DNA of 36,975 bases. Source: Archaeoglobus sp. JdFR-24 (GTDB lineage Archaea; Halobacteriota; Archaeoglobi; Archaeoglobales; Archaeoglobaceae). Shown here piece after piece: positions 1-7,978 of the stretch (within the stretch, counting starts at the first letter, position 1; each line of letters opens with the position of its first letter). The notes beneath the pieces are model-generated. The model was not told the origin of the DNA. It searched no databases and saw only the letters and a program-made list of their open reading frames with translations. The position numbers and the translations under genes were made by a program. The stretch covers positions 1 through 36,975 of the forward strand of contig MTML01000142.1 in the NCBI GenBank assembly GCA_002011215.1. Direction: 5' to 3'.

Positions 1-2
1 TC

Positions 3-509
3 GCTTTCGTCACAGTCGCTGCAGTATTCAGCTATGTCATGCTCGGAGCAGGTTTCTTTGCAACTCAGAAGGGTCAGGAAGTCGTGCATACTGGTGTGAG
101 CCAGGCAAGCTCAAGTCTTGAACTTGTCGGGAAGATGGTAGCAAAGGGAGCCAGTGGAGAAATGAAAAATGTGACCTTCACTCTTCAGCTTGCTGCAGGT
201 GGATCAGCTATTGACATGAATAAAACCACGATCTTCTTTGTCGTACCATCAACAGGGAGTACAATGACTCTTAAATACAGTACTACAACTGCAGATACCA
301 GCAATTACAAAGCTACCTGGTTCTTCAAAGTTACAGATGATAGTTATCTTGAAGAGGGAGAAAGGGTTCAAATTGAAATAAACACTGATACACTGAACAT
401 CGGACCTGACACGGAATTCCTAATAGAAATAAAACCACCAATTGGTGCAAGCTACCCGATCAACGAAGAAACACCACCGTCAATCGACAGCATAATGGTT
501 TTGAATTAA
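3..509 (+). CDS. flaB: Archaellin (archaeal flagellin), 5' end outside the window
   Basis: This is the 3' portion of an archaellin gene, the subunit of the archaellum filament outside the cell. The reading frame is open from position 3, ahead of the first ATG at 39, and gives AFVTVAAVFSYVMLGAGFF. That is the hydrophobic N-terminal helix that packs in the filament core. It continues into the family-typical stretch ATQKGQEVVHTGVSQASSSL, followed by a beta-rich surface domain. The true start, the class III signal peptide and the cleavage site therefore lie upstream of the window. About 168 codons are visible. It is followed by accessory archaellum genes on the same strand. The signal peptide would be removed by the prepilin peptidase encoded at 11530-12279. 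Which archaellin paralogue it is cannot be told. Confidence 0.93.
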   Translation, partial: AFVTVAAVFSYVMLGAGFFATQKGQEVVHTGVSQASSSLELVGKMVAKGASGEMKNVTFTLQLAAGGSAIDMNKTTIFFVVPSTGSTMTLKYSTTTADTSNYKATWFFKVTDDSYLEEGERVQIEINTDTLNIGPDTEFLIEIKPPIGASYPINEETPPSIDSIMVLN

Positions 510-510
510 A

Positions 511-528
511 TTTTTTAAAAATTTTTTT
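511..528 (+). terminator. U-rich intercistronic site after the archaellin gene
   Basis: Immediately after the archaellin stop codon lies a run of six T, five A and seven T. Oligo-T tracts are the known signal for archaeal intrinsic termination. Here the tract sits before the accessory genes, so partial termination or RNA processing would let the filament subunit be made in excess of the motor parts. That role is inferred. Confidence 0.5.
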
Positions 529-549
529 ATATTCTAACCAGGTGATAAC

Positions 550-1278
550 ATGTCTGAAAACCTTAATCAATCGGTGATAGATGATATCCTGGCCTCTGCA
601 ACCCATGACACTCCTGAATCAAGGCTTGATAGGCTTGAAGAGGAAGTTAACGTTATAAAAGGTTCAATTAAGAAATTACTCCTGGACATTAGAGAAACCA
701 TGAACATTCTGGAGAATCCATTTCAGAGTTTGCAGAATCTTGCCGAAAATCAGTTTATAGGTTCTTCTCAACCAACTCAAAAAATTCAGATTATTCCTCC
801 TGAAGACAAAGTAGAAGTCGAACAAGAAAGTAAAGAAGATTTAGAGAATAATGATAATGATGTTAATATAATAGATAATAATATTCCTCAACAAAGTATA
901 CCTGATAAATTGGTAAGTAGATTTGATAATTTAGATGACAAACTATTGGACATCGGGAAAATGGCGGTTCCCAAGTCCGGCAAGATGATGGATCCACATA
1001 TTCTGTTTGAGGTTATGGAATGGTCTAAATCGATGCTCACAAAATATGGTGCTGAGACTCTCAGAGATCTTTTAGAGATATTCGAGATGCTCGGTTATAT
1101 CGATAATGAGGTACGTGAAGTTGTTGATAAAATCGTATCTTTACGCTCCAGAGAAGGCTTTCTCGATCTGCTTGATGATGCTCCTATAGATCTTTACAAA
1201 CTTTACAACATCCTAAACCCTGTAGACAATACTCTTGACTCTAAAGTGTTGAAAATAATTCTTAATAAGGAGGATTAG
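550..1278 (+). CDS. flaD: Archaellum cytosolic protein, ArlC-like N-terminus with ArlD/E domain
   Basis: This is a soluble archaellum accessory protein of 242 residues. ArlC/D/E proteins sit at the cytosolic face of the archaellum and link the motor to the chemotaxis adaptor CheF. Residues about 22-62 form a coiled coil ending in NILENPFQSL, like the end of ArlC (FlaC) proteins. Residues about 95-120 are an Asn/Asp-rich linker. Residues about 148-200 (DPHILFEVMEWSKSM, TLRDLLEIFEMLGYI) match the conserved ArlD/ArlE domain. So it may be a fused ArlC-ArlD/E, as known from haloarchaeal FlaCE. A GGTGAT ribosome binding site (541-546) fixes the ATG at 550. It lies between the archaellin gene and the stator genes. 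The family is secure; the D versus E label is not. Confidence 0.85.
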   Translation: MSENLNQSVIDDILASATHDTPESRLDRLEEEVNVIKGSIKKLLLDIRETMNILENPFQSLQNLAENQFIGSSQPTQKIQIIPPEDKVEVEQESKEDLENNDNDVNIIDNNIPQQSIPDKLVSRFDNLDDKLLDIGKMAVPKSGKMMDPHILFEVMEWSKSMLTKYGAETLRDLLEIFEMLGYIDNEVREVVDKIVSLRSREGFLDLLDDAPIDLYKLYNILNPVDNTLDSKVLKIILNKED

Positions 1279-1308
1279 CTTTTCGGGTGTCGGAAAAGCA
1301 AAACCCGA
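1278..1308 (+). promoter_or_regulatory. Competing hairpins ahead of the ArlG-like gene
   Basis: In the 44-base gap a stem gcttttc (1278-1284) pairs with gaaaagc (1293-1299). A second stem tcggg (1283-1287) pairs with cccga (1304-1308), which ends two bases before the AGGTGAT ribosome binding site (1311-1317). The two share bases 1283-1284, so they compete in part. A processing or translational-control role is only a possibility. Confidence 0.3.
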
Positions 1309-1322
1309 GAAGGTGATAGACT

Positions 1323-1811
1323 GTGGCAAGGGAGGTGATAACAACATCACTGCTTGTGATTGCAAGTGTGGTAGCTGTAACAGCTGTTTTGCTGTCAATA
1401 TTTCCTACGATCAGAGAGGTGTCCAGCTCTTTTACATCCCTTTCTAAAAACCTTAATGATAAGGTTGAGACTGATTTCGAGATCATATTCATAAAGGCAC
1501 AGTCCCAGACCGGAACTATAACTCTAAATTTCTGGATGAAAAATACAGGGGAGACAAAAATCTCGCAATCACTGATTGAAAATACGGACGTATTTATTGT
1601 ATCAAGCAATACATATCTTCACTACACCCTATCCGATACTAATGTTAGCTATACAATTGAAAATGGTGACTCTGATAGTTACTGGGAAAAAACAGAGACA
1701 ATGAGTGTATCAATTCAGAACATTTCAGATACTGAAATGCCTTCGGGCGAGTATGAGCTAACTGTGGTTCTGTATAATGGTGTTAAGGCATCTGATTTGT
1801 TCTCTGTGTAG
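1323..1811 (+). CDS. flaG: Archaellum stator-type protein, ArlG-like
   Basis: This 162-residue protein has one N-terminal membrane helix (residues about 5-28) followed by a beta-rich domain that resembles archaellin. That layout is typical of ArlF and ArlG, which sit outside the membrane, contact the S-layer and act as the stator. The N-terminus MAREVITTSLLVIASVVAVT is closer to the MA-x-VI pattern I associate with ArlG than to the MGF pattern of ArlF. The GTG start at 1323 has an AGGTGAT ribosome binding site at 1311-1317. The gene is followed nine bases later by the ArlF-like gene. F and G are weakly conserved in sequence, so the exact letter is tentative, but membership in the archaellum operon is clear. 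Confidence 0.72.
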   Translation: MAREVITTSLLVIASVVAVTAVLLSIFPTIREVSSSFTSLSKNLNDKVETDFEIIFIKAQSQTGTITLNFWMKNTGETKISQSLIENTDVFIVSSNTYLHYTLSDTNVSYTIENGDSDSYWEKTETMSVSIQNISDTEMPSGEYELTVVLYNGVKASDLFSV

Positions 1812-1820
1812 GTGATTAGT

Positions 1821-2282
1821 ATGGGTTTTGAGACAATAATCGCAGCGACCATTTCAATTGCGGTGATAATCACTGTAGCGTACATATTCATTTCAGGGAG
1901 CACCACAATCACGGAAACTTCAGCTTTCGCGATTAGAGATTCCGTATCTTCCTATATTGATCGTGTAGAGACCTCCATAGAGATCACTTCAGTTACCTAT
2001 GATAATACAACAAATACAGTTGAGGCCAGTATATACAACTCAGGAAATACCAGGTTTGCCGACTTTGAGAGGTTTGATGTGTTTCTTTACTGGAGTGGAG
2101 GAGCAAGCTACTTGGAGGGTTCATTCACCATTAATAGCGAGATAATCAACCCCGGAATTTTTGATCCTCATGAAACGTTAAAGCTCACACTCAACAATCA
2201 AAGTCTAGATAATATAACGTATATTCTGCTCGTATGCACTCCAAATGCGATTTGCGATAGTGAGAGTTTTACAGGTGGTTAG
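1821..2282 (+). CDS. flaF: Archaellum stator-type protein, ArlF-like
   Basis: This 153-residue protein begins MGFETIIAATISIAVIITVA, a single N-terminal membrane helix with the MGF start seen in ArlF proteins. It continues into an extracytoplasmic beta-sandwich like that of archaellin. ArlF and ArlG together anchor the rotating archaellum to the S-layer. I chose the ATG at 1821 because GGTGAT (1811-1816) lies four bases upstream. The in-frame GTG at 1812 falls inside that ribosome binding site. The TAG stop at 2280-2282 abuts the ArlH start at 2284. Assignment of F versus G rests on the N-terminal pattern only. Confidence 0.72.
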   Translation: MGFETIIAATISIAVIITVAYIFISGSTTITETSAFAIRDSVSSYIDRVETSIEITSVTYDNTTNTVEASIYNSGNTRFADFERFDVFLYWSGGASYLEGSFTINSEIINPGIFDPHETLKLTLNNQSLDNITYILLVCTPNAICDSESFTGG

Positions 2283-2283
2283 A

Positions 2284-3012
2284 ATGGGTAGGGAAGAGCC
2301 TGAAAAAGATGAAAAGAAAGACATACTTTCAAGTGGAAACAGTGAGATAGATAAAAGACTTGGAGAGGGATTGCCCTTAAACACTTTGACACTAATTGAG
2401 GGTGAAAATGACACAGGAAAGAGTGTTTTGACCCAGCAGTTTGTGTATGGGGGACTGAGACAGGGCAACAGTATTGCGTACTACACAACGGAGAACACTA
2501 TTAAAAGTTTACTCAACCAGATGGAATCGCTAAGCCTTGATGTCTCTGATTTCTATGCATGGGGTTACCTTAGAATATTTCCAGTACATCTGGAACAGGT
2601 GGAATGGAGCTCTGAACAGATGAAAAGAATTCTGAACCTGCTGGCAAACCATTGCAGAGATGTCAGGGAAAATGTAATCATGATTGATTCTCTGACAATG
2701 TTTACAACTTACTCTTCGGAAGACGACATCCTCGAATTTCTTACCAAGCTCAAGAATCTCTGTGATAATAACAAGACTATCTTGATCACTCTCCACCAGC
2801 ATGCATTCAAGGAAGATACACTCGTTAGAATCAGATCAGCCTGTGATTGCCACCTGGTTCTGGAGAAAGAGCAAATTGGAGATAGGTATATCAGCGTTCT
2901 TCAGGTGGCAAAAATCAGAGGGGCAAAGAAAACCACTGGAAACCTTGTTAGCTTTGAAGTCGCTCCGGGCTTTGGGCTGAAGATAATCCCAGTCTCACAA
3001 GCTCAGACGTAA
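2284..3012 (+). CDS. flaH: ArlH, RecA/KaiC-like archaellum ATPase-fold protein
   Basis: ArlH binds ATP and docks onto the ArlI motor ATPase beneath the membrane platform. The 242-residue protein shows a Walker A motif GENDTGKS (residues 40-47) and a Walker B strand NVIMIDSLT, in a RecA/KaiC fold. The ATG at 2284 is chosen over upstream in-frame codons for two reasons. It follows the ArlF stop by one base with AGGTGGT just before it. Also, the longer reading would overlap the ArlF gene by 38 bases. Length is usual for the family. It lies between the stator genes and arlI, the common euryarchaeal order. Confidence 0.93.
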   Translation: MGREEPEKDEKKDILSSGNSEIDKRLGEGLPLNTLTLIEGENDTGKSVLTQQFVYGGLRQGNSIAYYTTENTIKSLLNQMESLSLDVSDFYAWGYLRIFPVHLEQVEWSSEQMKRILNLLANHCRDVRENVIMIDSLTMFTTYSSEDDILEFLTKLKNLCDNNKTILITLHQHAFKEDTLVRIRSACDCHLVLEKEQIGDRYISVLQVAKIRGAKKTTGNLVSFEVAPGFGLKIIPVSQAQT

Positions 3013-3055
3013 GAACCGCAAAAATTAAAAAGATAATTGTAATGATCATTATAAC

Positions 3056-4921
3056 ATGTCGTCAGAAGTTCAAAGACTAAGAGTTGAGAATCAGAACTGT
3101 TCAGGAATAGGTGCAAGCTTTCCATTTAAACTTAGAAGTTATGATGACCACAACCATTCCGATTTGAATTCATGCGGGATATACAAACTACTTCCAAAGG
3201 CAATGAAAAAGGAGGTAGCTAAAAATCTGCACCTGCTTGAGTATTTACATGTACTCCCCATAGATAAAATTGGAATCCCGAAACTCGTCAAAGAACTTGA
3301 CAGAAAAAAGCATGTAGGAATTGAGAACCCGAATCTGATTTATCCTGCGAATGACCAGATCTATGTACATATTCTTTCGGACAAGAACGATGTCAGAAAC
3401 TTCTACATCCCAATTGAGCCAATATTGCTTACTGGAGTGGACGATCTGGTAAGGGAAGTTGAGATCAGACTTGTTGATCACCTTACTGACATTGAATTCG
3501 ATCCTGGAGATATCGAGGAGAAGGAGAGGATACTGAGGGAGGCTATCAGAGATATCTGCACGATATCTGGAAAGATTGTAAAAGATAATGATAATGAAAC
3601 GAACTCAAATTCTAAGTTTAATAAATTTCTGAAAGATAAAAAAGGATTGTTAAAAATATTATCTAAAAATCCTGCCGAAGATAAAATTCCTGTTACTGAG
3701 GAGGAATTCAAAGCTCTGGAATATGCGATAATAAGGGACAAGATTGGTTTGGGAGTCCTTGAACCATATGTTAAGGATAAAAACATAGAAGATATAACCT
3801 GTAATGGATTAGGCCCTATTTTCATAGAGCACAAGATCTTCAAAGGCCTTAAAAGTGTAATCGAATTCAGGGATGAGGACACACTCAACAAGTTCGTTAT
3901 AAGGCTTGCTGAGAGAATAGGAAAACCAATTACCTATAAGGATCCCATTGTTGATGCCACACTCCCTGATGGTTCGAGAATTAATATTGTTTATGGGGGA
4001 GATATCAGCAAGAATGGCAGCAACTTCACAATAAGAAAATTTAATGAAATCCCTTTCAGCGCACTCCAGATTATCGAAAGTGGAACGATGGACTATATGA
4101 TCGCAGCCTACCTCTGGTTGCTCATCTCCATGGGGATGAGTGGTTTTATATGTGGTGAGACTGCAAGTGGTAAAACAACAACTCTCAACGCCATTACAGC
4201 CTTTATTTCCCCCAATGCCAAAGTTGTCTCGATAGAAGATACTCCCGAACTTCAGGTTCCCCATAGAAACTGGACCAGAGAAGTGACGAGAGGGAGTACG
4301 AGAGGTGGAAGTATTGGAGAGGGCAGTGGTTCTGATGTAACGATGTTTGATTTACTCAAAGCTGCTTTGAGGCAGAGACCAAATTACATACTTGTTGGTG
4401 AGATTAGAGGTGTTGAAGGTAACATTGCCTTCCAGGCTATGCAGACAGGGCATCCAGTTATGTCAACCTTTCATGCCGCAACTGTTGAAAAACTAATTCA
4501 GAGGCTTACTGCTGAACCAATAAGCGTACCCAAGACCTATATTGACAATCTGAACTTTGTCATAATCCAGAGTGCTGTTAGAAGACCTGACGGGAAGCTT
4601 GTTAGGAGGATTTTGAGCGTTAACGAAATAGTAGGATACAACCCACAGAAAGGTGGAGTATCATTCCTTGAAGCTTTTTCATGGGATCCTGTGACGGACT
4701 CTCATGTTTTCTCTGGATACGGAAGCTCGTATTTGCTTGAACAGAAGATTGCCACCCTGCTGGGAATACCACAAACAAAAAGAAGAGTGATATATGATGA
4801 AATTGAAAAAAGAGCCAAGATTTTGGAAAAATTACACAAAGAAGGTGTAATTAATTTCTGGGACTTCTTTAACACACTTGCAAAGATAGAAAAGAGCGGA
4901 TTACTTCGAATTGAATTCTGA
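3056..4921 (+). CDS. flaI: ArlI, archaellum assembly and rotation ATPase
   Basis: ArlI is the type II/IV secretion-family hexameric ATPase that powers both filament assembly and rotation. The 621-residue protein has an N-terminal domain followed by the CpaF/VirB11-like core. Visible motifs are Walker A GETASGKTTT (near residue 367), the Asp box EDTPELQVPHR, Walker B NYILVGEIRG and the His box AMQTGHPVMSTFHA. Residues about 175-212 form an Asn/Asp/Lys-rich, A+T-rich insert between the N-terminal domain and the core. The ATG at 3056 has only a weak ribosome binding site (aatgatc), unlike its neighbours. It is followed 22 bases later by arlJ, its membrane partner. Confidence 0.95.
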   Translation: MSSEVQRLRVENQNCSGIGASFPFKLRSYDDHNHSDLNSCGIYKLLPKAMKKEVAKNLHLLEYLHVLPIDKIGIPKLVKELDRKKHVGIENPNLIYPANDQIYVHILSDKNDVRNFYIPIEPILLTGVDDLVREVEIRLVDHLTDIEFDPGDIEEKERILREAIRDICTISGKIVKDNDNETNSNSKFNKFLKDKKGLLKILSKNPAEDKIPVTEEEFKALEYAIIRDKIGLGVLEPYVKDKNIEDITCNGLGPIFIEHKIFKGLKSVIEFRDEDTLNKFVIRLAERIGKPITYKDPIVDATLPDGSRINIVYGGDISKNGSNFTIRKFNEIPFSALQIIESGTMDYMIAAYLWLLISMGMSGFICGETASGKTTTLNAITAFISPNAKVVSIEDTPELQVPHRNWTREVTRGSTRGGSIGEGSGSDVTMFDLLKAALRQRPNYILVGEIRGVEGNIAFQAMQTGHPVMSTFHAATVEKLIQRLTAEPISVPKTYIDNLNFVIIQSAVRRPDGKLVRRILSVNEIVGYNPQKGGVSFLEAFSWDPVTDSHVFSGYGSSYLLEQKIATLLGIPQTKRRVIYDEIEKRAKILEKLHKEGVINFWDFFNTLAKIEKSGLLRIEF

Positions 4922-4943
4922 TATAGATAACTTGAGGTGAAAA

Positions 4944-6566
4944 ATGGAGTTTAAGGGAGTCACATTCGGAATAAAAAAAGGAAATGAAGGAGGAGGTTTT
5001 TTAGTTAATCTTAGAAATAAACTGGGATCAGTCAGGGAGAGTTTGTATCTGGATAATGACTTACTTTTTATACTTACATATATGGCATCAATTTCCACCG
5101 CTCAAATCAATAGAGATAAGATATTTGAAAAAGCTTCTCAAAAAAAGGAATACGCTCCAAGTAAGTTTTTTAGCAAAATAAGAAAATTAACACAGGAATG
5201 GTATTATGATTATGCTTCTGCTTGTGAGCTTATAGCAGAAAAGGTAAGTCATGAAAGGTTTAGAAATCTTTTAAACAGGTTTTCCAACGCAATTAAAGCT
5301 GGAGAGCCCGATGCGGAATTTCTTGAAAATGAGTGGAAAACCTTCAAAACCATACGAAAGGATGAATACGAAAGGAATCTTGAATCGTTAAAGAAATGGG
5401 CGGATGCATTCACGGCATTAATGGTTTCAAGTTCTCTAATATCCATAATAATACTTTTATCTGTCATAATCTACAAAATAGGGACTCCAGAACAGACTCT
5501 TTTTTCATCAGCAATGCTCGTTTTTATAATATCTATCTTCGGAGTAGGTATGCTTTATAAATCTGTTCCAAAGGATTTGAAAAATCATAATCTTGTCTTC
5601 AAATCCAGAGAACAGTATCTTATCAGTAAATGGGGACCTGTAAGCTTTATACTAGCTTGCATGATTTTAATCACCATCACTTTAATACCTACATTTTTCA
5701 AGCCTGATCTATTCATTTTCAATGGTGTAGACTTCAAGGGCTTAGGTTTTCTGATAGCTGGAATTGTTCTTTTTCCCATCGGATTGATCGCAAGAAAGGA
5801 TGATATAAATATCAGTAAGAGAGATGAGAGCTTTACACCCTTTGTAAGAAATCTTGGTGCAATAATCAGTGGTGCAGGCGTTTCTGTTGTAGAGGCTCTT
5901 ACTAAAATTGACCAGAAAAATTTAGGGGAGCTAAAAGATTCCGTTTACAAGCTTTACAAAAGACTTGCCATGGGTCTTGATCCAATACTCTGCTGGGAAA
6001 GGTTTGTAGGAGAAACTGGAAGTTATCTGATATACAAACTGACGAACATTTTTGTTGATGCTGTGGACCTTGGTGGCGATGCTGGAGCAGTGGGAGAACT
6101 GGTAAGCTCATCAAATCTCGAAATGGTTCTTTTAAGGATGAAAAGGGATCTAATTTCTTCAGGATTTGTAGGTTTAATAGTACCGCTACATCTGGCAATG
6201 TCTGGTTTATTTATGTTTATTACGCAGATACTCACAATTTTCACTCAACTCATCAGTTCACTTTTTGTTGAGTATGGTATCTCTGGAAGAGAACTCAAAG
6301 ACACTCCAGGTCTTGTCGGAGGGATGAATATGGGTATTTTCAGTGGGGTACCCCTTGAGCTTCTGGGAAAATACAGCATCACGGTAATCTTAATCATGAC
6401 CATCACAAACACTTTTGCTGCGAAGATTGTGAAAGGTGGAGGGAATTACCTCCTTTATTATTATGGGGCAATGATGTGTATTCTTTCAGGTATCGTGGTG
6501 CTTGTCGTTCCCCCGCTGGTTGATATAATGTTTTCTTTTCCACAATTTGGAGGAGGTGGAACATAA
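4944..6566 (+). CDS. flaJ: ArlJ, polytopic archaellum membrane platform protein
   Basis: ArlJ is the integral membrane platform on which ArlI and ArlH assemble. It belongs to the TadB/TadC/GspF-like family. The 540-residue protein has several hydrophobic segments, clear ones near residues 155-180, 190-207, 230-250, 258-278, 415-440, 478-500 and 505-530. Cytosolic helical regions rich in charged residues lie between them. A typical family block is DAVDLGGDAGAVGELV. The ATG at 4944 follows GAGGTGA. The TAA stop overlaps the next ATG by one base, so the following gene is translationally coupled. ArlJ is usually the last gene of archaellum operons, which makes the next gene notable. Confidence 0.94.
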   Translation: MEFKGVTFGIKKGNEGGGFLVNLRNKLGSVRESLYLDNDLLFILTYMASISTAQINRDKIFEKASQKKEYAPSKFFSKIRKLTQEWYYDYASACELIAEKVSHERFRNLLNRFSNAIKAGEPDAEFLENEWKTFKTIRKDEYERNLESLKKWADAFTALMVSSSLISIIILLSVIIYKIGTPEQTLFSSAMLVFIISIFGVGMLYKSVPKDLKNHNLVFKSREQYLISKWGPVSFILACMILITITLIPTFFKPDLFIFNGVDFKGLGFLIAGIVLFPIGLIARKDDINISKRDESFTPFVRNLGAIISGAGVSVVEALTKIDQKNLGELKDSVYKLYKRLAMGLDPILCWERFVGETGSYLIYKLTNIFVDAVDLGGDAGAVGELVSSSNLEMVLLRMKRDLISSGFVGLIVPLHLAMSGLFMFITQILTIFTQLISSLFVEYGISGRELKDTPGLVGGMNMGIFSGVPLELLGKYSITVILIMTITNTFAAKIVKGGGNYLLYYYGAMMCILSGIVVLVVPPLVDIMFSFPQFGGGGT

Positions 6567-7513
6567 TGGAGTTAACTATAATTCTGGGCATACTGTTTTC
6601 TATTAGTACATTGTCTATCGCTTCGTACATTGAGAGGCGAAAGGGTTTGAAAGCAAAAGAGAACAAAGCGGAAAACAAAGAGAAGAATTCCGAAATTAAA
6701 AGTGGAAAAATTAAGTTTATCAAAAGTATCAAAAACGGAGTTAGAAATAAGATAAATTCAGGGAGCCTCTTTAGAAAAATATCCGTTAGTAGATTAATGT
6801 CAAGGTTTAAATCAAACTCAGGACTCAGATCAGCCTCATCCAGATCAATACTACCAAAATTACACCTCTCAAAAATACCGAAAATCAGGTTAAAGTCTCC
6901 TTCCATAAAACTACCCAAATTTATGGCAAAGACAAAAGATGAGGATAAAATCAAGGAAATAAATGGGATGCTTGATGCTGTCGTTTCTGAAGGTTATGAA
7001 AAAGGAAGAAATTACGAAAGAAGATTGAAAACAATTCAGTTGGACGACATATTCAATGAGGCTTCTAATACCATCTCAAGCGATTTATCCAGCGATGTTT
7101 CAGCTGAAGATATGAATATTGACGTTGACGCAGATTTTAAGGACATTGAAGTATCAGAAAAGGATTTTGAGATACAACTTCCCGAAATGGAAGACTTAGA
7201 GCAAATTGATATGGATTTAGAGACTAACGTGAATATGGATCTTGGAGTAGTCGTTGAAGATATGGATTCAGAAGAGAATTGGGATACCTTAGAGCTTGAA
7301 GAAGAGCCTGATGAGGAATTCGAACCAGATATAGAAAAAATTGAATTCGATGATAAGGATGATTTGCTTACCTCACTAAAGCAAGAAATTATAGTCAAAG
7401 ATGAAGATAAGATCGACTTATTAAGAGATCTTAAAGGCCAGAATTTTGATGTTTACGAATTAGAAAGAAATCTAATATCGACACTGGAAAAAATAAAGGT
7501 TTTACAGAGATAG
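6566..7513 (+). CDS. Unrecognised membrane-anchored protein ending the archaellum operon
   Basis: I do not recognise this 315-residue protein. Residues 1-20 form one membrane helix. Residues 22-125 are strongly basic (KAKENKAENK, KSIKNGVRNK) and include a proline-spaced stretch LPKLHLSKIPKIRLK. Residues 159-265 are strongly acidic (DIDVDADFKD, LELEEEPDEEFEPD). The last 50 residues look like an amphipathic helix region (LLRDLKGQNFDVYELERNLI). Its ATG overlaps the arlJ stop (ATAATG), with a strong AGGAGGTGG ribosome binding site at 6551-6559, so it is almost surely co-translated with arlJ. Context suggests an archaellum accessory role, for example at the cytosolic face of the platform. This is inference from position only. 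It could also be a lineage-specific passenger. Confidence 0.85.
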   Translation: MELTIILGILFSISTLSIASYIERRKGLKAKENKAENKEKNSEIKSGKIKFIKSIKNGVRNKINSGSLFRKISVSRLMSRFKSNSGLRSASSRSILPKLHLSKIPKIRLKSPSIKLPKFMAKTKDEDKIKEINGMLDAVVSEGYEKGRNYERRLKTIQLDDIFNEASNTISSDLSSDVSAEDMNIDVDADFKDIEVSEKDFEIQLPEMEDLEQIDMDLETNVNMDLGVVVEDMDSEENWDTLELEEEPDEEFEPDIEKIEFDDKDDLLTSLKQEIIVKDEDKIDLLRDLKGQNFDVYELERNLISTLEKIKVLQR

Positions 7514-7570
7514 AATCTCCTATTTTGTTATTAATTTTTATTGAATTATTGCCAACTTTGTTGGGTTCAC

Positions 7571-7891
7571 TTAAGGTTCAGCTTTTTCAGCTTTTGGAAG
7601 TGCCTTGTTTATTTCTTCCAGAAGAGTTTCATCATCTTTTCCTTCAATTTCAATTCCAAGATCCTTTGCTATCTTTTCAAGCTTTTCCCTCTTTTCAGAC
7701 TGCGAATATTTTCCTTCTGCAAGGTCCTTCTCAAATCTTCTTAATTCTATTTCAGCTTCTCTCTGGGCTTTTTTGAACTCTCCCATGCTTTTTCCAAGGC
7801 TTCTTGCAAGTTCAGGAAGTTTGCTCGCTCCAAACAGTAAAAAGGCTATTATCAGGATAGCCATCAGCTCATTCGGGCCTACTGAGAACAT
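7571..7891 (-). CDS. tatA: TatA-family twin-arginine translocase subunit
   Basis: TatA oligomers form the variable pore that lets folded proteins with twin-arginine signals cross the membrane. This 106-residue protein has the classic plan: a short N-terminal membrane helix (ELMAILIIAFLLF), the hinge FGASKLPEL, an amphipathic helix ARSLGKSMGEFKKA, and a long charged C-terminal tail. The FG hinge is the family signature. The ATG at 7891 is preceded by GGAGGTGT on the minus strand. A second Tat-type gene lies upstream on the same strand. No tatC is present in the window, so it must be elsewhere. TatA and TatE cannot be told apart here. Confidence 0.9.
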   Translation of the reverse strand: MFSVGPNELMAILIIAFLLFGASKLPELARSLGKSMGEFKKAQREAEIELRRFEKDLAEGKYSQSEKREKLEKIAKDLGIEIEGKDDETLLEEINKALPKAEKAEP

Positions 7892-7978
7892 TCATACACC
7901 TCCAGGTTGGGGATTTTTCATTTCTGCTAAACTCTTAAATATTTTAAATCTTCTGTTGGTTTACTTATATATTTTTCT

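Noticed and set aside
6403..6954. Minus-strand frame of 183 codons opposite arlJ and the terminal operon gene
   Set aside because: It is a shadow of the basic Lys-rich region read backwards (Phe/Leu-rich). It has no ribosome binding site, and the plus-strand genes are clear.
7552..7564. Inverted repeat ccaac-ttt-gttgg between the archaellum operon and tatA
   Set aside because: Five base pairs only and not followed by a T run in either direction. The T-rich stretch before it (7518-7545) could end the operon by itself.
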